Numbered from the stretch's first letter, positions 16,590-25,417 are shown. The stretch: 64,000 nucleotides of DNA from Rhodothermales bacterium (GCA_951812335.1 OX638293.1:2246731-2310730), one strand, 5' to 3'. A program made the numbers and translations. The notes: generated from the sequence alone by a model not told the origin.

Positions 16590-17516
16590 ATGAGTCGAGA
16601 TCAGCTTGCCAATGTGTCTGCCTCCGTACGGCAGCGCCTGCTCAACCAGGCACGCGCACAGGGTAAGGATTATCAGGTCTTGCTCACACGCTATGTCCTG
16701 GAGCGCTTTCTGTACCGTCTTAGCCAGTCTCCATACCGAAACCGCTTCGTGGTCAAGGGCGCTATACTGTTTCTGCTTTGGGAAGGCGAATTTCACCGTA
16801 CCACGCGCGACCTGGACCTGCTGGCTTTCGATTCCAGTGAGAGCGCTCGCCTGGAAGCAGCTGTCCGAGAGATATGCGCGATAAAAATCGATGAGGAAGA
16901 TGGTGTCGTGTTTCGCCCGGAGACCGTTCGTGGTCGCGCGATCCGCGAGGATCGTATCCATGATGGCGTACGCCTCACTGTGGAGGCTCACCTTGGCTCA
17001 GCACGCCTTCCACTGCAGATCGACATCGGCTTTGGCGATGCGATCATCCCGACACCGGAGATAGCGGCCTTCCCGGTGTTGCTGGACTTGCCAACGCCTA
17101 TACTGCATGTCTACCCGAAGGAAACCGTGGTGACGGAGAAATTTCAGGCAATGGTCGAGCTTGGTATGATCAACAGCCGCATGAAGGATTTCTACGATCT
17201 CTGGTATCTGTCTCGTCACTTCGCATTCGACGGGGCAACCCTCTTGCAAGCAATCAAGGCAACGTTTGAGCGCCGGGGCACATCGCTGCAATCTGAGCGT
17301 CCGCTTGCCCTGACCGCTGAGTTCATCGGCGATACGGCAAAACAGACGCAGTGGAACGCCTTCCTGCGTCGAGGAGGACTGAAAATTGAATTGGTGACGC
17401 TGCAAGAAGTGATCGATATCCTTAATGATTTCCTCTGGCCCCTCGCTTCGGCAGCAGCTACTGGGAGCTCCTTTGAATCAGAATGGCCGCCCGCCGGTCC
17501 TTGGCGACCCGTATAA
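16590..17516 (+). CDS. abiEii: AbiEii nucleotidyltransferase toxin
   Basis: 308 residues. The nucleotidyltransferase core is at about 45-85: 'RFVVKGAILFLLWEG' (GG/GA-type loop) and 'RTTRDLDLLAF' with the two catalytic Asp of the DxD motif, followed by the conserved 'LQIDIGFGDAI' third acidic strand. 'PKETVVTEKFQAMVELG' and 'RMKDFYDLWYLSRHF' are the conserved C-terminal lysine and DFYDLW box of the AbiEii/DUF1814 family. Toxins of this family (such as MenT) transfer nucleotides to tRNA acceptor ends, blocking translation; whether this one targets tRNA is inference. It is in an operon with abiEi and ends 54 bp before the right direct repeat. Confidence 0.92.
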   Translation: MSRDQLANVSASVRQRLLNQARAQGKDYQVLLTRYVLERFLYRLSQSPYRNRFVVKGAILFLLWEGEFHRTTRDLDLLAFDSSESARLEAAVREICAIKIDEEDGVVFRPETVRGRAIREDRIHDGVRLTVEAHLGSARLPLQIDIGFGDAIIPTPEIAAFPVLLDLPTPILHVYPKETVVTEKFQAMVELGMINSRMKDFYDLWYLSRHFAFDGATLLQAIKATFERRGTSLQSERPLALTAEFIGDTAKQTQWNAFLRRGGLKIELVTLQEVIDILNDFLWPLASAAATGSSFESEWPPAGPWRPV

Positions 17517-17570
17517 CGCCAATCATCCCCCCTCATCCCTACGTCTCGATAGCCAAAAGGGGGAGTTTTC

Positions 17571-17705
<135 letters not shown>

Positions 17706-17852
17706 AACCCCGTACAAACTCTGACCCGCGCTCTTTGTTCGCGCCGGGCAGACCCGTCTCCCGGTGCAACGACGCGCGGAAATGCGAAAAGGAGATTGAG
17801 AAAAGGGGGTTGGGAAAAGAAAATCGAAAAAGGGAAATGCAAGCATGGGATT

Positions 17853-17914
17853 GTAGAATGAGTAGAAATAGGGTAAAAATGGTGTAGAAATGGTATAAAA
17901 AAAGGTATATAAAT
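17853..17914. repeat. helically phased GTA-GAAA/GTATAAA array
   Basis: Six related octamers (GTAGAATG, GTAGAAAT, GTAAAAAT, GTAGAAAT, GTATAAAA, GTATATAA) start at 17853, 17862, 17873, 17884, 17893 and 17905, a spacing of 9-12 bp (about one helical turn). It lies downstream of thiD in the 230-bp spacer next to tRNA-Arg. A similar array is at 50671. Phased A-tracts would bend DNA; no function is known. Confidence 0.5.
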
Positions 17915-17934
17915 GGATCAAAACCTGCTCCCCT

Positions 17935-18750
17935 TCATTCCGCCGACGGGAAGACATCCACCTGTTTCAGAAAGTAAAAATGGTTCACGGGGCCGTTGCC
18001 CTGCCCGATGGCCGGGGCATGCCGGATGGCTTCGGTCACATACCGTTTGGCCCGCGCAACGGATTCCTTCAGCGAAAACGCGCGCGCCAGATTCGCGGCT
18101 ATGGCGGACGCATAGGTGCAGCCCGTTCCGTGGGTGTGCTCCGTTGCGATGCGGCGCGCACGAAACGCACACATCCGCTTTCCGTCGTACAGCACATCCA
18201 CCGCATCGCCGGTCTCATCCACATGCCCACCCTTTACCAGGACCGCCCTCGGCCCCATGGCATGAATGGCCGCGGCGGCTTCCTGCTGGCCCTCCTCCGA
18301 ATCCACCTCGATCCCTGTAAGGCGCCGGGCTTCATGTGCATTGGGCGTGACCAGCGTGGCAAGCGGCAGAAGCCGTTCCCGAAGCGTCTCGACCGCATCG
18401 TCGCGTAACAACGGGAATCCGCTCTTGGAAATCATAACCGGATCGACCACAAGCGGAGATACCTGGCGCCCCTGCAGTTTTTCCGCCACGATTCCGATGA
18501 TCGCTGCGGAAGAAAGCATGCCCGTCTTCGTAGCGTCTACTGTAAAATCGTCGTACACCGCGTCGATCTGCTTTGCGATCAGATCGGGCGGAAGTTCGAA
18601 AGCATCCAGGACGGCCTGCGTGTTCTGCGCAGTGACCGCCGTCACGATGCTGGCTGCAAACACACCCTGGGCCTGCATGGCTTTTATATCGGCCTGGATG
18701 CCGGCCCCGCCGCCGGAGTCGCTGCCTGCAATGGTAAGGGCCACGTTCAT
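17935..18750 (-). CDS. thiD: hydroxymethylpyrimidine/phosphomethylpyrimidine kinase
   Basis: 271 residues of the ribokinase fold. The start 'VALTIAGSDSGGGAGIQAD' is diagnostic of ThiD. 'GMLSSAAIIG', 'LVVDPVMISKSG', 'LVTPNAHEARRLTG' and 'VLVKGGH' follow in the usual order, and the catalytic anion hole is 'EHTHGTGCTYASAIAANLA'. It phosphorylates HMP and HMP-P for thiamin synthesis. Its start overlaps the thiE stop by 4 bp (ATGA), so the two are coupled. It is the last gene of the minus-strand thiO-S-G-E-D cluster. Confidence 0.96.
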   Translation of the reverse strand: MNVALTIAGSDSGGGAGIQADIKAMQAQGVFAASIVTAVTAQNTQAVLDAFELPPDLIAKQIDAVYDDFTVDATKTGMLSSAAIIGIVAEKLQGRQVSPLVVDPVMISKSGFPLLRDDAVETLRERLLPLATLVTPNAHEARRLTGIEVDSEEGQQEAAAAIHAMGPRAVLVKGGHVDETGDAVDVLYDGKRMCAFRARRIATEHTHGTGCTYASAIAANLARAFSLKESVARAKRYVTEAIRHAPAIGQGNGPVNHFYFLKQVDVFPSAE

Positions 18751-19478
18751 GAAGCATCCTCGAAATATGCGCGCAAGGCATTAAGATAGACACTGGCGAC
18801 TTTCCCGGGACGGCCTGCCATCATAATTCCAGACAGGACCGCGACACCGTAGCTCCCTGCGTCCAGACACGGTCCTACCCGTTCGGGAGTCACGCCGCCA
18901 AGAGCATATACGGGGAGGCGTCCCTCGATATATTGCACGAAATCACGCAGCGCATCGATACCTGAACCGACATATCCGGGCTTGCCCTGCGGATTGAAAA
19001 CAGGGCTGAAGAGAAGGTATTGCGCCCCCTTGGCCAGTGCGTTCCGGGCTTCATCCTCATTGTGCGTCGATACACCGAAGGGCTGCCGGGGTCCGCACAA
19101 AAACCCTGGCGGCGCATCCCGTACCCCGGCATGATAGCCGCACTGCAAGGCGTCGGCCACTTCCGGCCGGCCGTTCACGGAAAGCAGAATCGACGGCGAA
19201 GCGTTCCGCAAGCGCCCGGCCAGTCGGGCAGCGCATTCCCGGAAAAGACCGGCGGACGCCGTACGATCCCGCAAATGCACCCACAGGTTGGGTTCACAGG
19301 CTTCCACGGACGCATACCCGCATGATGCTTCAACGGCTTCGACGATCCGGTCGGCGCATTCGGAATCCGTGAATCCATCCCCGATCAGGATGAGCCGGGG
19401 CAACCTCCACCAGGACGCACTTCCGGTGCGGCGTTTTTCCGATACCTCCTGCGGGTTATCCACCGATGCCCCCTCCAT
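18747..19478 (-). CDS. thiE: thiamine phosphate synthase (ThiE/TenI family)
   Basis: 243 residues. TIM-barrel of the ThiE/TenI type: 'LPRLILIGDGF', 'ILLSVNGRPEVADALQCGYH', 'FGVSTHNEDEARNALAKGA', 'YLLFSPVFNPQGKPGY' (phosphate-binding and HMP-PP pocket) and 'PVYALGGVTPERVG'. ThiE joins HMP-PP and thiazole phosphate. The sequence is somewhat divergent (SVNG replaces the usual LIIND strand), so TenI-like activity is an alternative, but the operon context favours ThiE. The first 20 codons are low in similarity and overlap what was the thiG/thiE junction; a diverged copy of that junction lies at 21162-21243 on the other side of the sulfatase gene. An internal start near 'LPRLILIGDG' is possible. 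Confidence 0.85.
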   Translation of the reverse strand: MEGASVDNPQEVSEKRRTGSASWWRLPRLILIGDGFTDSECADRIVEAVEASCGYASVEACEPNLWVHLRDRTASAGLFRECAARLAGRLRNASPSILLSVNGRPEVADALQCGYHAGVRDAPPGFLCGPRQPFGVSTHNEDEARNALAKGAQYLLFSPVFNPQGKPGYVGSGIDALRDFVQYIEGRLPVYALGGVTPERVGPCLDAGSYGVAVLSGIMMAGRPGKVASVYLNALRAYFEDAS

Positions 19479-19496
19479 GGGCGACGAAGCCTGCGA
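19420..19496. repeat. thiG/thiE junction duplicate, copy A
   Basis: About 77 bp matching 21162-21243 at roughly 80% identity: it covers the thiE 5' end here and the thiG 3' end there. Shared blocks include CACTTCC-GGTGCG, CCTCCTG-G-GTTATC and CCTCCATGGGCGACGA. Together with copy B it brackets the sulfatase gene, pointing to insertion with duplication. Confidence 0.75.
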
Positions 19497-19517
19497 ATAG
19501 TGTGGCGCGTCGGACTT

Positions 19518-21122
19518 TCAACGAGCCATCGGCATCGCAGCCGACACGGACTCGCGCCAGGCGTGAAGCCGGGCGCGCAGTTCGGCGGCTTTCGCCGGCT
19601 GCTCGGCGGCCAGGTCACGCTGCTCGCCAGGGTCGTTGTCCAGATCGAAGAGCTGCACCGTGCCGTTCTCGAAGTACTCGAGCAGCTTGTAGGGGCCTGC
19701 TCGAATGGCGCCGCCGGGGCTCTGCATGCCGTGATTGCTGTAATGCGGGAAGTGCCAGTAGATCGCATCGCGTTCGAACGTGCCGCCTTGTAGGGCGGCG
19801 GCAAAGCTCACGCCGTCGACGTGCTGGTCGGACCTGGCGGGCAGTCCGGCCATCTCGAGCAGGGTCGGATAGAAATCCGTGCTGATCACCGGCTCGTCGC
19901 GGACCCCGCCGGTCTGGCCCCCGCCCGGCCAGCGCACGATGAGGGGCACCCGGATACCGCCTTCGTACAGCCAGCCCTTGGCCCCCCGCAGGGGCAGATT
20001 CGAGGTAGAGTAGGCGACGTCCAGCCAGTCCGGGTCCACGACTCGCTCGGGATAACCGAAGTTGGCTGCCGCCATGCCGCCGTTGTCCGAGTAGAAAACG
20101 ATGATCGTGTGCTCGGTCAGCCCCAGTTCCTCAAGGGTGCGGAGCACGCGTCCCATGCTCTCGTCGACGGCGGTGACCATCGCCGCGAACTCGACGTTGT
20201 CCTGGTGTTGCTTGATCGGGATCGTGCGCATCGGCAGCACCCGGTGCTCCCGATGTGAGGGCTCCTGCTGCAAAGAATCCAGTTGGGCGCGAGAGAGCGG
20301 CTCGGGATCATCGGGGTTACCTTCGAGGACAAAGGCCGGCCCCGTGGAAGGCGCTGCTTGCGCCAGCTTGCTCCGGTATCTCGTGACCAGATCCGGGCGT
20401 CCCTCGATCGGGTCGTGCACCGCGAAGTGCGAGAGGTAGAGGAAGAACGGCTCTTCGCCGCTTTGCTCGATGAACTCGACCGCAAAGTCGGCGAGGCGGT
20501 CGGTCAGGTACTCGTCGTCCTCTCCTTCGACCGTCAGGCCCTTCATCAGGTAGGGCGGAAAGTAGCCGCCGCGTGGGGTCGAGCCGGGGAAGTCGGGCGC
20601 TTGCACGTCGAAGCCCTGGTTCAGTGGTCCGGCCTCGCCGCCGCCAAGGTGCCACTTGCCGAAGATGGCCGTGCGGTAGCCGTGCTCCTTGAAGGCCTCC
20701 GCCAGCGTGACCTCTTCAAGCGGGAGGGCGGCCAACTTCTCGGCGCTCAGCATCTGCTCGAAGGCATGTTCTCTGCGGCCCGGCAACCAGTCCGTCAGCC
20801 GCAGCCGTGCCGGGTACTTGCCGGTCATGAGCGCCGCGCGGGTGGGCGAGCAGACGTGCGCCGCCGCGTAGGCGTTCGTGAAGCGCACGCCCTGCTCGGC
20901 GAGTCGGTCGATATTCGGCGTCTCGTAGAACGAACTGCCGAAGACGCCGATATCGCTCCAGCCCAGGTCGTCGACCAGGAAGAAGACGACGTTTGGCGGT
21001 CTTTCCTGCGCAGCGAGTGCGGTCGGAAGGATCAGCGCAAGGAGCCACGCTGCGAACAGGCGGCCCATCGCGGATTGCATTTTTTTGTTAATCGACATGT
21101 CGATAAGGGATTTGGAAGACAT
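19518..21122 (-). CDS. secreted arylsulfatase-family (S1) sulfatase
   Basis: S1 sulfatase of about 520 residues. Start of domain 'PPNVVFFLVDDLGWSDIGVF' binds calcium through the Asp pair; the formylglycine motif is 'CSPTRAALMTGKYPARL' (CxPxR with Cys as the modified residue); 'AIFGKWHLGG', 'VFYSDNGG' and 'GAKGWLYEGGIRVPLIVRWP' are canonical. It hydrolyses sulfate esters, probably of polysaccharides, in the periplasm or outside. Signal peptide 'RLFAAWLLALILPTALAAQ'. The start is uncertain: the ATG at 21122 lies in a copy of the thiS translation start ('MSSKSLIDMSINKKM' against ThiS '[15 protein letters not shown]'); ATGs at 21080 or 21068 give a conventional signal peptide. The gene interrupts the thi operon and needs a formylglycine-generating enzyme, not seen here. 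Confidence 0.92.
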   Translation of the reverse strand: MSSKSLIDMSINKKMQSAMGRLFAAWLLALILPTALAAQERPPNVVFFLVDDLGWSDIGVFGSSFYETPNIDRLAEQGVRFTNAYAAAHVCSPTRAALMTGKYPARLRLTDWLPGRREHAFEQMLSAEKLAALPLEEVTLAEAFKEHGYRTAIFGKWHLGGGEAGPLNQGFDVQAPDFPGSTPRGGYFPPYLMKGLTVEGEDDEYLTDRLADFAVEFIEQSGEEPFFLYLSHFAVHDPIEGRPDLVTRYRSKLAQAAPSTGPAFVLEGNPDDPEPLSRAQLDSLQQEPSHREHRVLPMRTIPIKQHQDNVEFAAMVTAVDESMGRVLRTLEELGLTEHTIIVFYSDNGGMAAANFGYPERVVDPDWLDVAYSTSNLPLRGAKGWLYEGGIRVPLIVRWPGGGQTGGVRDEPVISTDFYPTLLEMAGLPARSDQHVDGVSFAAALQGGTFERDAIYWHFPHYSNHGMQSPGGAIRAGPYKLLEYFENGTVQLFDLDNDPGEQRDLAAEQPAKAAELRARLHAWRESVSAAMPMAR

Positions 21123-21146
21123 GGTCCATCCGCCTGTGTGGGCGGC
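21085..21146. repeat. copy of the thiS start region in front of the sulfatase
   Basis: About 60 bp matching 22188-22248 at about 85%: the ThiS codons 1-11, its ribosome-binding region (GGCGGATGGACC before ATG) and leader are repeated immediately upstream of the sulfatase coding region. Confidence 0.75.
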
Positions 21147-21161
21147 GTATTCGTATGGAAG

Positions 21162-21243
21162 CACTTCCCGGTGCGCCGCTGTTCCGACGCCTCCTGTGCG
21201 TTATCCGCCGATGCGCCCCTCCATGGGCGACGAGGCCTGCGCA
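21162..21243. repeat. thiG/thiE junction duplicate, copy B
   Basis: Partner of 19420-19496. On the minus strand it contains the thiG 3' end ('[12 protein letters not shown]' and stop) overlapping a relic of the thiE start ([17 protein letters not shown] in the alternative frame), which corresponds to 'MEGASVDNPQEVSEKRRTG' of the present thiE. Confidence 0.75.
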
Positions 21244-21989
21244 TACGTGCGGCGTGGCATACGCCCGGACAGGAAGGCCAACCGCCCTGCTTCCACGGCC
21301 CGGCGCATGGCGGCGGCCATCGTCACGGGGTGCTGCGCATCGGAGACCGCGGTGTTCAGAAGCACCCCGTCGTAACCCAGTTCCATCACCCGCGCCGCAT
21401 CGCTTGCCGTGCCGATGCCGGCGTCCACGATCAGCGGCGTATCCCGGATGATATCCCGTATGAGCGCCAGATTGTAGGGATTCACCAGACCCTGCCCGCT
21501 GCCTATCGGGGAGGCGAGCGGCATGATTGCGGCGCATCCGAGGTCGGCCAGCTTGCGGCACGTGATGGGGTCGTCGTTTGCATACACCATCACGGAAAAC
21601 CCGTCGTCCACGAGTTCCTTCGCCGCCCGGAGCAGTTGCTCGACATCCGGAAGCAGCGTTTCGTCGTCCCCGATCACCTCCAGTTTGATCAGATGGGTCT
21701 CCAGCGCTTCGCGGGCCAGTTGCGCCACCAGCACCGCCTCCTTCGCCGTATAGCATCCGGCGGTATTCGGCAGACAGCGATACGGCTTGAGCAATTCCAG
21801 AAAGCGTTCTTCCGACGTGTCCTGCAGGTTCACGCGTCGGATCGCTACGGTGACGAGCTCCGTGCCGGACGCCTCGAGCGCGTCCAGCATGACCCGCGGG
21901 TTCGGATACCGGCTCGTGCCCATGATCAGCCGGGAGGACAATGTAAAGTCGCCGATTTTTAGTACATCCGGGTGTCCGTTCGTCGTCAT
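21201..21989 (-). CDS. thiG: thiazole synthase
   Basis: 262 residues from the ATG at 21989, 1 bp after the thiS stop. TIM barrel with '[17 protein letters not shown]' form ('[16 protein letters not shown]'), '[13 protein letters not shown]', '[19 protein letters not shown]', '[16 protein letters not shown]' (the Lys forms the Schiff base with DXP), '[15 protein letters not shown]' and '[30 protein letters not shown]'-type phosphate loop. It makes the thiazole from DXP, ThiS-thiocarboxylate and dehydroglycine. A ThiO oxidase in the operon supplies dehydroglycine, so this is the aerobic variant. The C-terminus carries the duplicated junction described at 21162. Confidence 0.96.
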   Translation of the reverse strand: MTTNGHPDVLKIGDFTLSSRLIMGTSRYPNPRVMLDALEASGTELVTVAIRRVNLQDTSEERFLELLKPYRCLPNTAGCYTAKEAVLVAQLAREALETHLIKLEVIGDDETLLPDVEQLLRAAKELVDDGFSVMVYANDDPITCRKLADLGCAAIMPLASPIGSGQGLVNPYNLALIRDIIRDTPLIVDAGIGTASDAARVMELGYDGVLLNTAVSDAQHPVTMAAAMRRAVEAGRLAFLSGRMPRRTYAQASSPMEGRIGG

Positions 21990-21990
21990 G

Positions 21991-22218
21991 CTACCCTCCC
22001 TGTTGCGCAGCAATCACTTCAATCCGGTCGCCGGACCGGATGGCATGGTCGTCCCATGTCCCCTTCGGGGCTACCGTGTCGTTCACCGCCACGGCCATGC
22101 CCTTTGCATCGGCCGGATCGAATCCCATTTCCCGCACCAGTACGGACACCGTCGCCTGCGCCGGTACGGAATGCGTTTTCCCGTTGATCGATACGTCGAT
22201 GAGAGATTCGGAAGACAT
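21991..22218 (-). CDS. thiS: sulfur carrier protein ThiS
   Basis: 75 residues, ubiquitin-like. '[20 protein letters not shown]' is the first beta-hairpin, '[18 protein letters not shown]' the central strand, and the protein ends in '[10 protein letters not shown]', the diglycine that is adenylated and thiocarboxylated. It delivers sulfur to ThiG. Followed 1 bp later by thiG. Its first codons and ribosome-binding region recur in front of the sulfatase gene at 21085-21146. Confidence 0.95.
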   Translation of the reverse strand: MSSESLIDVSINGKTHSVPAQATVSVLVREMGFDPADAKGMAVAVNDTVAPKGTWDDHAIRSGDRIEVIAAQQGG

Positions 22219-22329
22219 GGTCCATCCGCCTGTTTGTGCGGCGCATGCCGTGCGCTGTATTTTGCGCGGCGGCGCATGCCGGGCGCCGCATCATCATCAT
22301 CATGATCATCCGGCATGGCGCGTCCGTCG

Positions 22330-23481
22330 TCACGCGGATACCGCCTCGAAGCGTCCCGGTAAAAACGGAGCGATCCATGCAGAGGTTTCTCCGGTAAGCA
22401 GGTAATGCGCCACTTCTTCGGAAGCGACCGGGGCAAGCAGCATACCGTGCCGGTAGAAACCCGTGGCCATCACCACACCGGGTGCAGAGGAAGGCCCCAG
22501 AATGGGCAAATGATCGCGGCTCGCCGGACGCAGCCCCGCCCATATATCGCGCACGGGCAGATCGTCGATCCCCGGCACGATCCTTCGCGCCTCCTCCAGG
22601 ATGGTGTACAATCCGCCTGCCGTAACGCGTGCATCGAAGCCCATTTCCTCCATCGTGGTGCCAACAAGCACCCTTCCGCCGGATTTGGGCACCACGCACA
22701 TATGCGCACTCCGTACCACATGCTGCAAGTCGAACGGAGGCTCAACATCCAGTTCCATCATCTGCCCGCGCACCGGGCGCACAGGCGGCCGCTGATCCGC
22801 CGCAAGTCCGTCCATGCCATGCGCCCAGGCGCCCGTGGCAAGCACCACGCACGATCCCTCGATCCGCTCGCCGTTTTCCGTCATGACAGTGGGCGCCTCC
22901 GCATCGGGTTCGACGGCATGCACGGCGATCCCTTCACGCAGTGTGCCCCCGGCCTTCAGAAAAGAAGCCTGCAACGCTTCGACAAGCGCACGGCTATCCA
23001 CCTGGCTATCCGAAGGGCAATACATGACCGCCGCCGGGCGGGACGCGATAAAAGGTTCTATATCCAGCGCCTCCGCCGGCGAAAGCCACCGGATATCCAA
23101 CCCCTGCGCCTTCATGAAATCGTAGCGGCGGCGGAGCGCTTCCGCCTCGTCCCGGTCGGCAGCCACATGTACGGCCCCTCCGGTCCGGAATCCTGTCCCG
23201 ATTCCGCTTTCCGCTTCAAGCGCTGCCGCAAACGCCGGCCATCTCCGCAGGCTTTCCCGGTTGAGCCGGTAGAGTTCCGGGTCCTCGAATCCGATCTCTG
23301 CATCCGGCGCCAGCATGCCCGCCGCCGCCCAGGAGGCCCCGCGCCCGGCGCGATCCCGTTCGAAAAGATGCACGGCCCGCCCGGCATGCAGTAAGCGCCA
23401 GCCCAGCGCAAGCCCCGCCACGCCGCCGCCAACGATGAGCACCGGTTTGTCGGAACGGGATGTTTTCACGGGATCGGGCAT
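22330..23481 (-). CDS. thiO: glycine oxidase ThiO
   Basis: 383 residues from the ATG at 23481, preferred over the upstream frame because 'KPVLIVGGGVAGLALGWRLL' is the natural N-terminal FAD-binding GxGxxG segment. 'FERDRAGRGASWAAAGMLAP' is typical for ThiO/DadA-like amine oxidases, as is the C-terminal 'DIWAGLRPASRDHLPILG' with 'VVMATGFYRHGMLLAPV'. It oxidises glycine to the imine used by ThiG and releases H2O2. First gene of the thi cluster, 111 bp before thiS. I searched its leader for the thi-box elements CTGAGA and ACCTGATC and did not find them, so no TPP riboswitch is annotated. Confidence 0.93.
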   Translation of the reverse strand: MPDPVKTSRSDKPVLIVGGGVAGLALGWRLLHAGRAVHLFERDRAGRGASWAAAGMLAPDAEIGFEDPELYRLNRESLRRWPAFAAALEAESGIGTGFRTGGAVHVAADRDEAEALRRRYDFMKAQGLDIRWLSPAEALDIEPFIASRPAAVMYCPSDSQVDSRALVEALQASFLKAGGTLREGIAVHAVEPDAEAPTVMTENGERIEGSCVVLATGAWAHGMDGLAADQRPPVRPVRGQMMELDVEPPFDLQHVVRSAHMCVVPKSGGRVLVGTTMEEMGFDARVTAGGLYTILEEARRIVPGIDDLPVRDIWAGLRPASRDHLPILGPSSAPGVVMATGFYRHGMLLAPVASEEVAHYLLTGETSAWIAPFLPGRFEAVSA

Positions 23482-23733
23482 GAGAAAACAATGTGCGAAA
23501 AGAGATAATCGCCGCAAAAACACCGGCTGGCGGACTATGGGAAAATTAGGAGGCCGGGGGGCGGTATGCAAACGGGAACGGTACCGAAACCTGAAGCGAA
23601 TCGGGTTCAAGTTGCTGAACCGATCGATTGTGCTTTGATCACATCGAAGAAAACCTCGTTCAGCGGGTTCTAAAGGTCATCGGCTGCGTGATTATTGGTT
23701 CGCTACATACGGGCGAAATCCCTGGATTCATTT
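23482..23733. other. thiO leader region, no gene seen
   Basis: 252 bp of non-coding DNA. Contains a G-run (CCGGGGGGCGG around 23553) and an inverted TTCAAGTTGCTGAA near 23607, but no thi-box, tRNA or convincing promoter. It ends at repeat copy 3. Confidence 0.4.
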
Positions 23734-23993
23734 GAGGATACTCTGATCAAATACCGCTTCGATCAGCGCTTCACCCTCGAACATAAAAGATATTGTAATT
23801 GCATCGTTGAAATTAGCGGGAAACGTGCGAATTCGGGGCGTCGCGAACGTGAAGCGCCCTTCGGGAGGCAGAGAGGGACACGCTGGCCGTGTCATTCCTC
23901 ATTATGTGGGGCCTGCCACATTGCTTCGTCATTCCTTGCCAGCGCCACCCCTTTCAGCCTCTGAATCTTTGCGGATTTAACCAGAGTATCCTT
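23734..23993 (+). repeat. dispersed TIR repeat, copy 3 (full length, 260 bp)
   Basis: Left end GAGGATACTCTGATCAAA, right end TTAACCAGAGTATCCTTG, its inverted complement. Just inside the left end, CTGATC and GATCAG form a second small hairpin. The centre has GAATTCGGGGCGTCGCG and GAAGCGCCCTTCGGGAGGC, then direct repeats of GTCATTCCT on both sides of the hairpin ATGTGG-GGCCTG-CCACAT. About 85% identical to 63172-63434. No transposase ORF inside. Confidence 0.9.
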
Positions 23994-24124
23994 GACAAAC
24001 CATCGCCGGATTCGTACAGTTTGAAAACGATGTTTCCGGTCCGGGTGGGCATGCTATATGGTGGAGACGCTATATCGCGGAAGCGAACCCGGGCGCAGGA
24101 AAAAGGGAAACCCCCCGAAAGCAC

Positions 24125-25417
24125 ATGAAATATCCCCGCTCGTACTTGCGCCGATCAGCTCATGCACTGGCCCTGCTTGTGCTTTGGTGCAGCATGGGAT
24201 CGATCGATGCATTCGGGCTCGATGAACCGGAAAGCCGCCCTGTATCGGTGATCGTCCATGCCGGCGATCCGGTCGACCCGGAAGATGTGCACAGCGCCGA
24301 GGCGCCTCCCGCCACCTGCCGGGGAGCGATGAAACCCGGGCCCGCACGTACGTACGAGACGTTGCAACGCAGCAACGTAGAACACATGAACTCCGGACCT
24401 GCGCGCACGAACGATACAGGCGAGGAACTCTACAAAAAGGCCTGCGCAACCTGTCATGGCGCAAACGGCAGAGGCGCTCCCGCCGCCCTGCTGGGTTTCG
24501 ATATTCCGCTTCCCGATTTCACCGACTGCAACTTCGCCACCCGCGAACCCGACGCCGACTGGCTTGCGGTGGCCCATCAGGGAGGACCCGTGCGCGGGTT
24601 TGCCCGGGAAATGCCGGCCTTTGGCGATGCGCTGGCGCAGGATGAACTGCAAAAGATACTGGATCACATTCGCACCCTGTGCCCGAACGACGCATGGCCC
24701 AGAGGCGAATTGAATGCGCCGCGCCCCCTGGTGACCGAAAAAGCTTTTCCGGAAGACGAAGCGGTATGGACCACCGCGATAGATATCGACGCCGAGAGCG
24801 CCGTTATCCATGAGATGCTCTATGAAAAACGATTCGGGGCGCGGAATCAATTCGAAGTAGTCGTACCGTTCGGCTTCCAGGAGCATAAGCAAGGCGGTCA
24901 ACTCGGGGATGTAGCGCTCGGTTTGAAACGCGTCATGCTTCAGAGCTTGTCGCATGGCAGCATACTTAGCCTTGGCGGCGAGGTGATTCTGCCCACGGGA
25001 CACAAAAACACGGGCATAGGAAAAGGCCTGACGCGCATCGAACCCTTTGCTTCGTTCGGGCAGATCCTGCCTGCGGATGCTTTTGTGCAGTTTCAGGGTG
25101 GTTTCGACATCCCCCTGGATCGGAATGCGGCAATGGACGAGGCCTTTTTTCGCGGCGTGGCTGGCAAAAGCTTCACGCAGGGAGATTGGGGGCGCACCTG
25201 GTCGCCCATGCTGGAAGTACTCGGAACGCGTTCTCTGGGATCGGAGGGCGTTTTACATTGGGATATCGTGCCCCAGGCGCAAATCAGTCTGAACCAGCGG
25301 CAGCATGTGATGCTCAATATCGGACTCCGTATTCCTGTAAATCACTACCCCGCCCCGCAATTTATAGTCTATCTGCTGTGGGAATGGTTCGACGGAGGCT
25401 TCTTCGAGGGCTGGTAA
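24125..25417 (+). CDS. c-type cytochrome fused to a beta-barrel domain, outer membrane
   Basis: 430 residues. Signal peptide (hydrophobic 'ALALLVLWCSMGSIDAF'). A class I monohaem cytochrome c domain spans about 95-190: haem motif CATCH at 107-111 and a likely axial Met in 'REMPAFGD'. The remaining 240 residues are alternating amphipathic strands separated by turns ('NQFEVVVPFGFQEHKQG', 'SILSLGGEVILPTGHKNTG', 'AFVQFQGGFDIPL', 'HVMLNIGLRIPV') and end in aromatic-rich strands, the look of an 8- to 12-strand outer-membrane barrel. A haem domain joined to a porin-like barrel suggests electron passage across the outer membrane. The pentahaem cytochrome follows after 26 bp, probably one operon. Function is inference. 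Confidence 0.75.
   Translation: MKYPRSYLRRSAHALALLVLWCSMGSIDAFGLDEPESRPVSVIVHAGDPVDPEDVHSAEAPPATCRGAMKPGPARTYETLQRSNVEHMNSGPARTNDTGEELYKKACATCHGANGRGAPAALLGFDIPLPDFTDCNFATREPDADWLAVAHQGGPVRGFAREMPAFGDALAQDELQKILDHIRTLCPNDAWPRGELNAPRPLVTEKAFPEDEAVWTTAIDIDAESAVIHEMLYEKRFGARNQFEVVVPFGFQEHKQGGQLGDVALGLKRVMLQSLSHGSILSLGGEVILPTGHKNTGIGKGLTRIEPFASFGQILPADAFVQFQGGFDIPLDRNAAMDEAFFRGVAGKSFTQGDWGRTWSPMLEVLGTRSLGSEGVLHWDIVPQAQISLNQRQHVMLNIGLRIPVNHYPAPQFIVYLLWEWFDGGFFEGW

Noticed and set aside
20283-21962. Long plus-strand frame opposite the sulfatase and thiG
   Set aside because: Its product has no family features and the minus strand codes for the sulfatase and ThiG with full motifs.
23482-23640. TPP riboswitch before thiO
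   Set aside because: The leader of the thi operon is the expected place, but the conserved thi-box blocks (CTGAGA, ACCTGATC, AATGCCAGCGTAGGGA-like) were not found on the minus strand.
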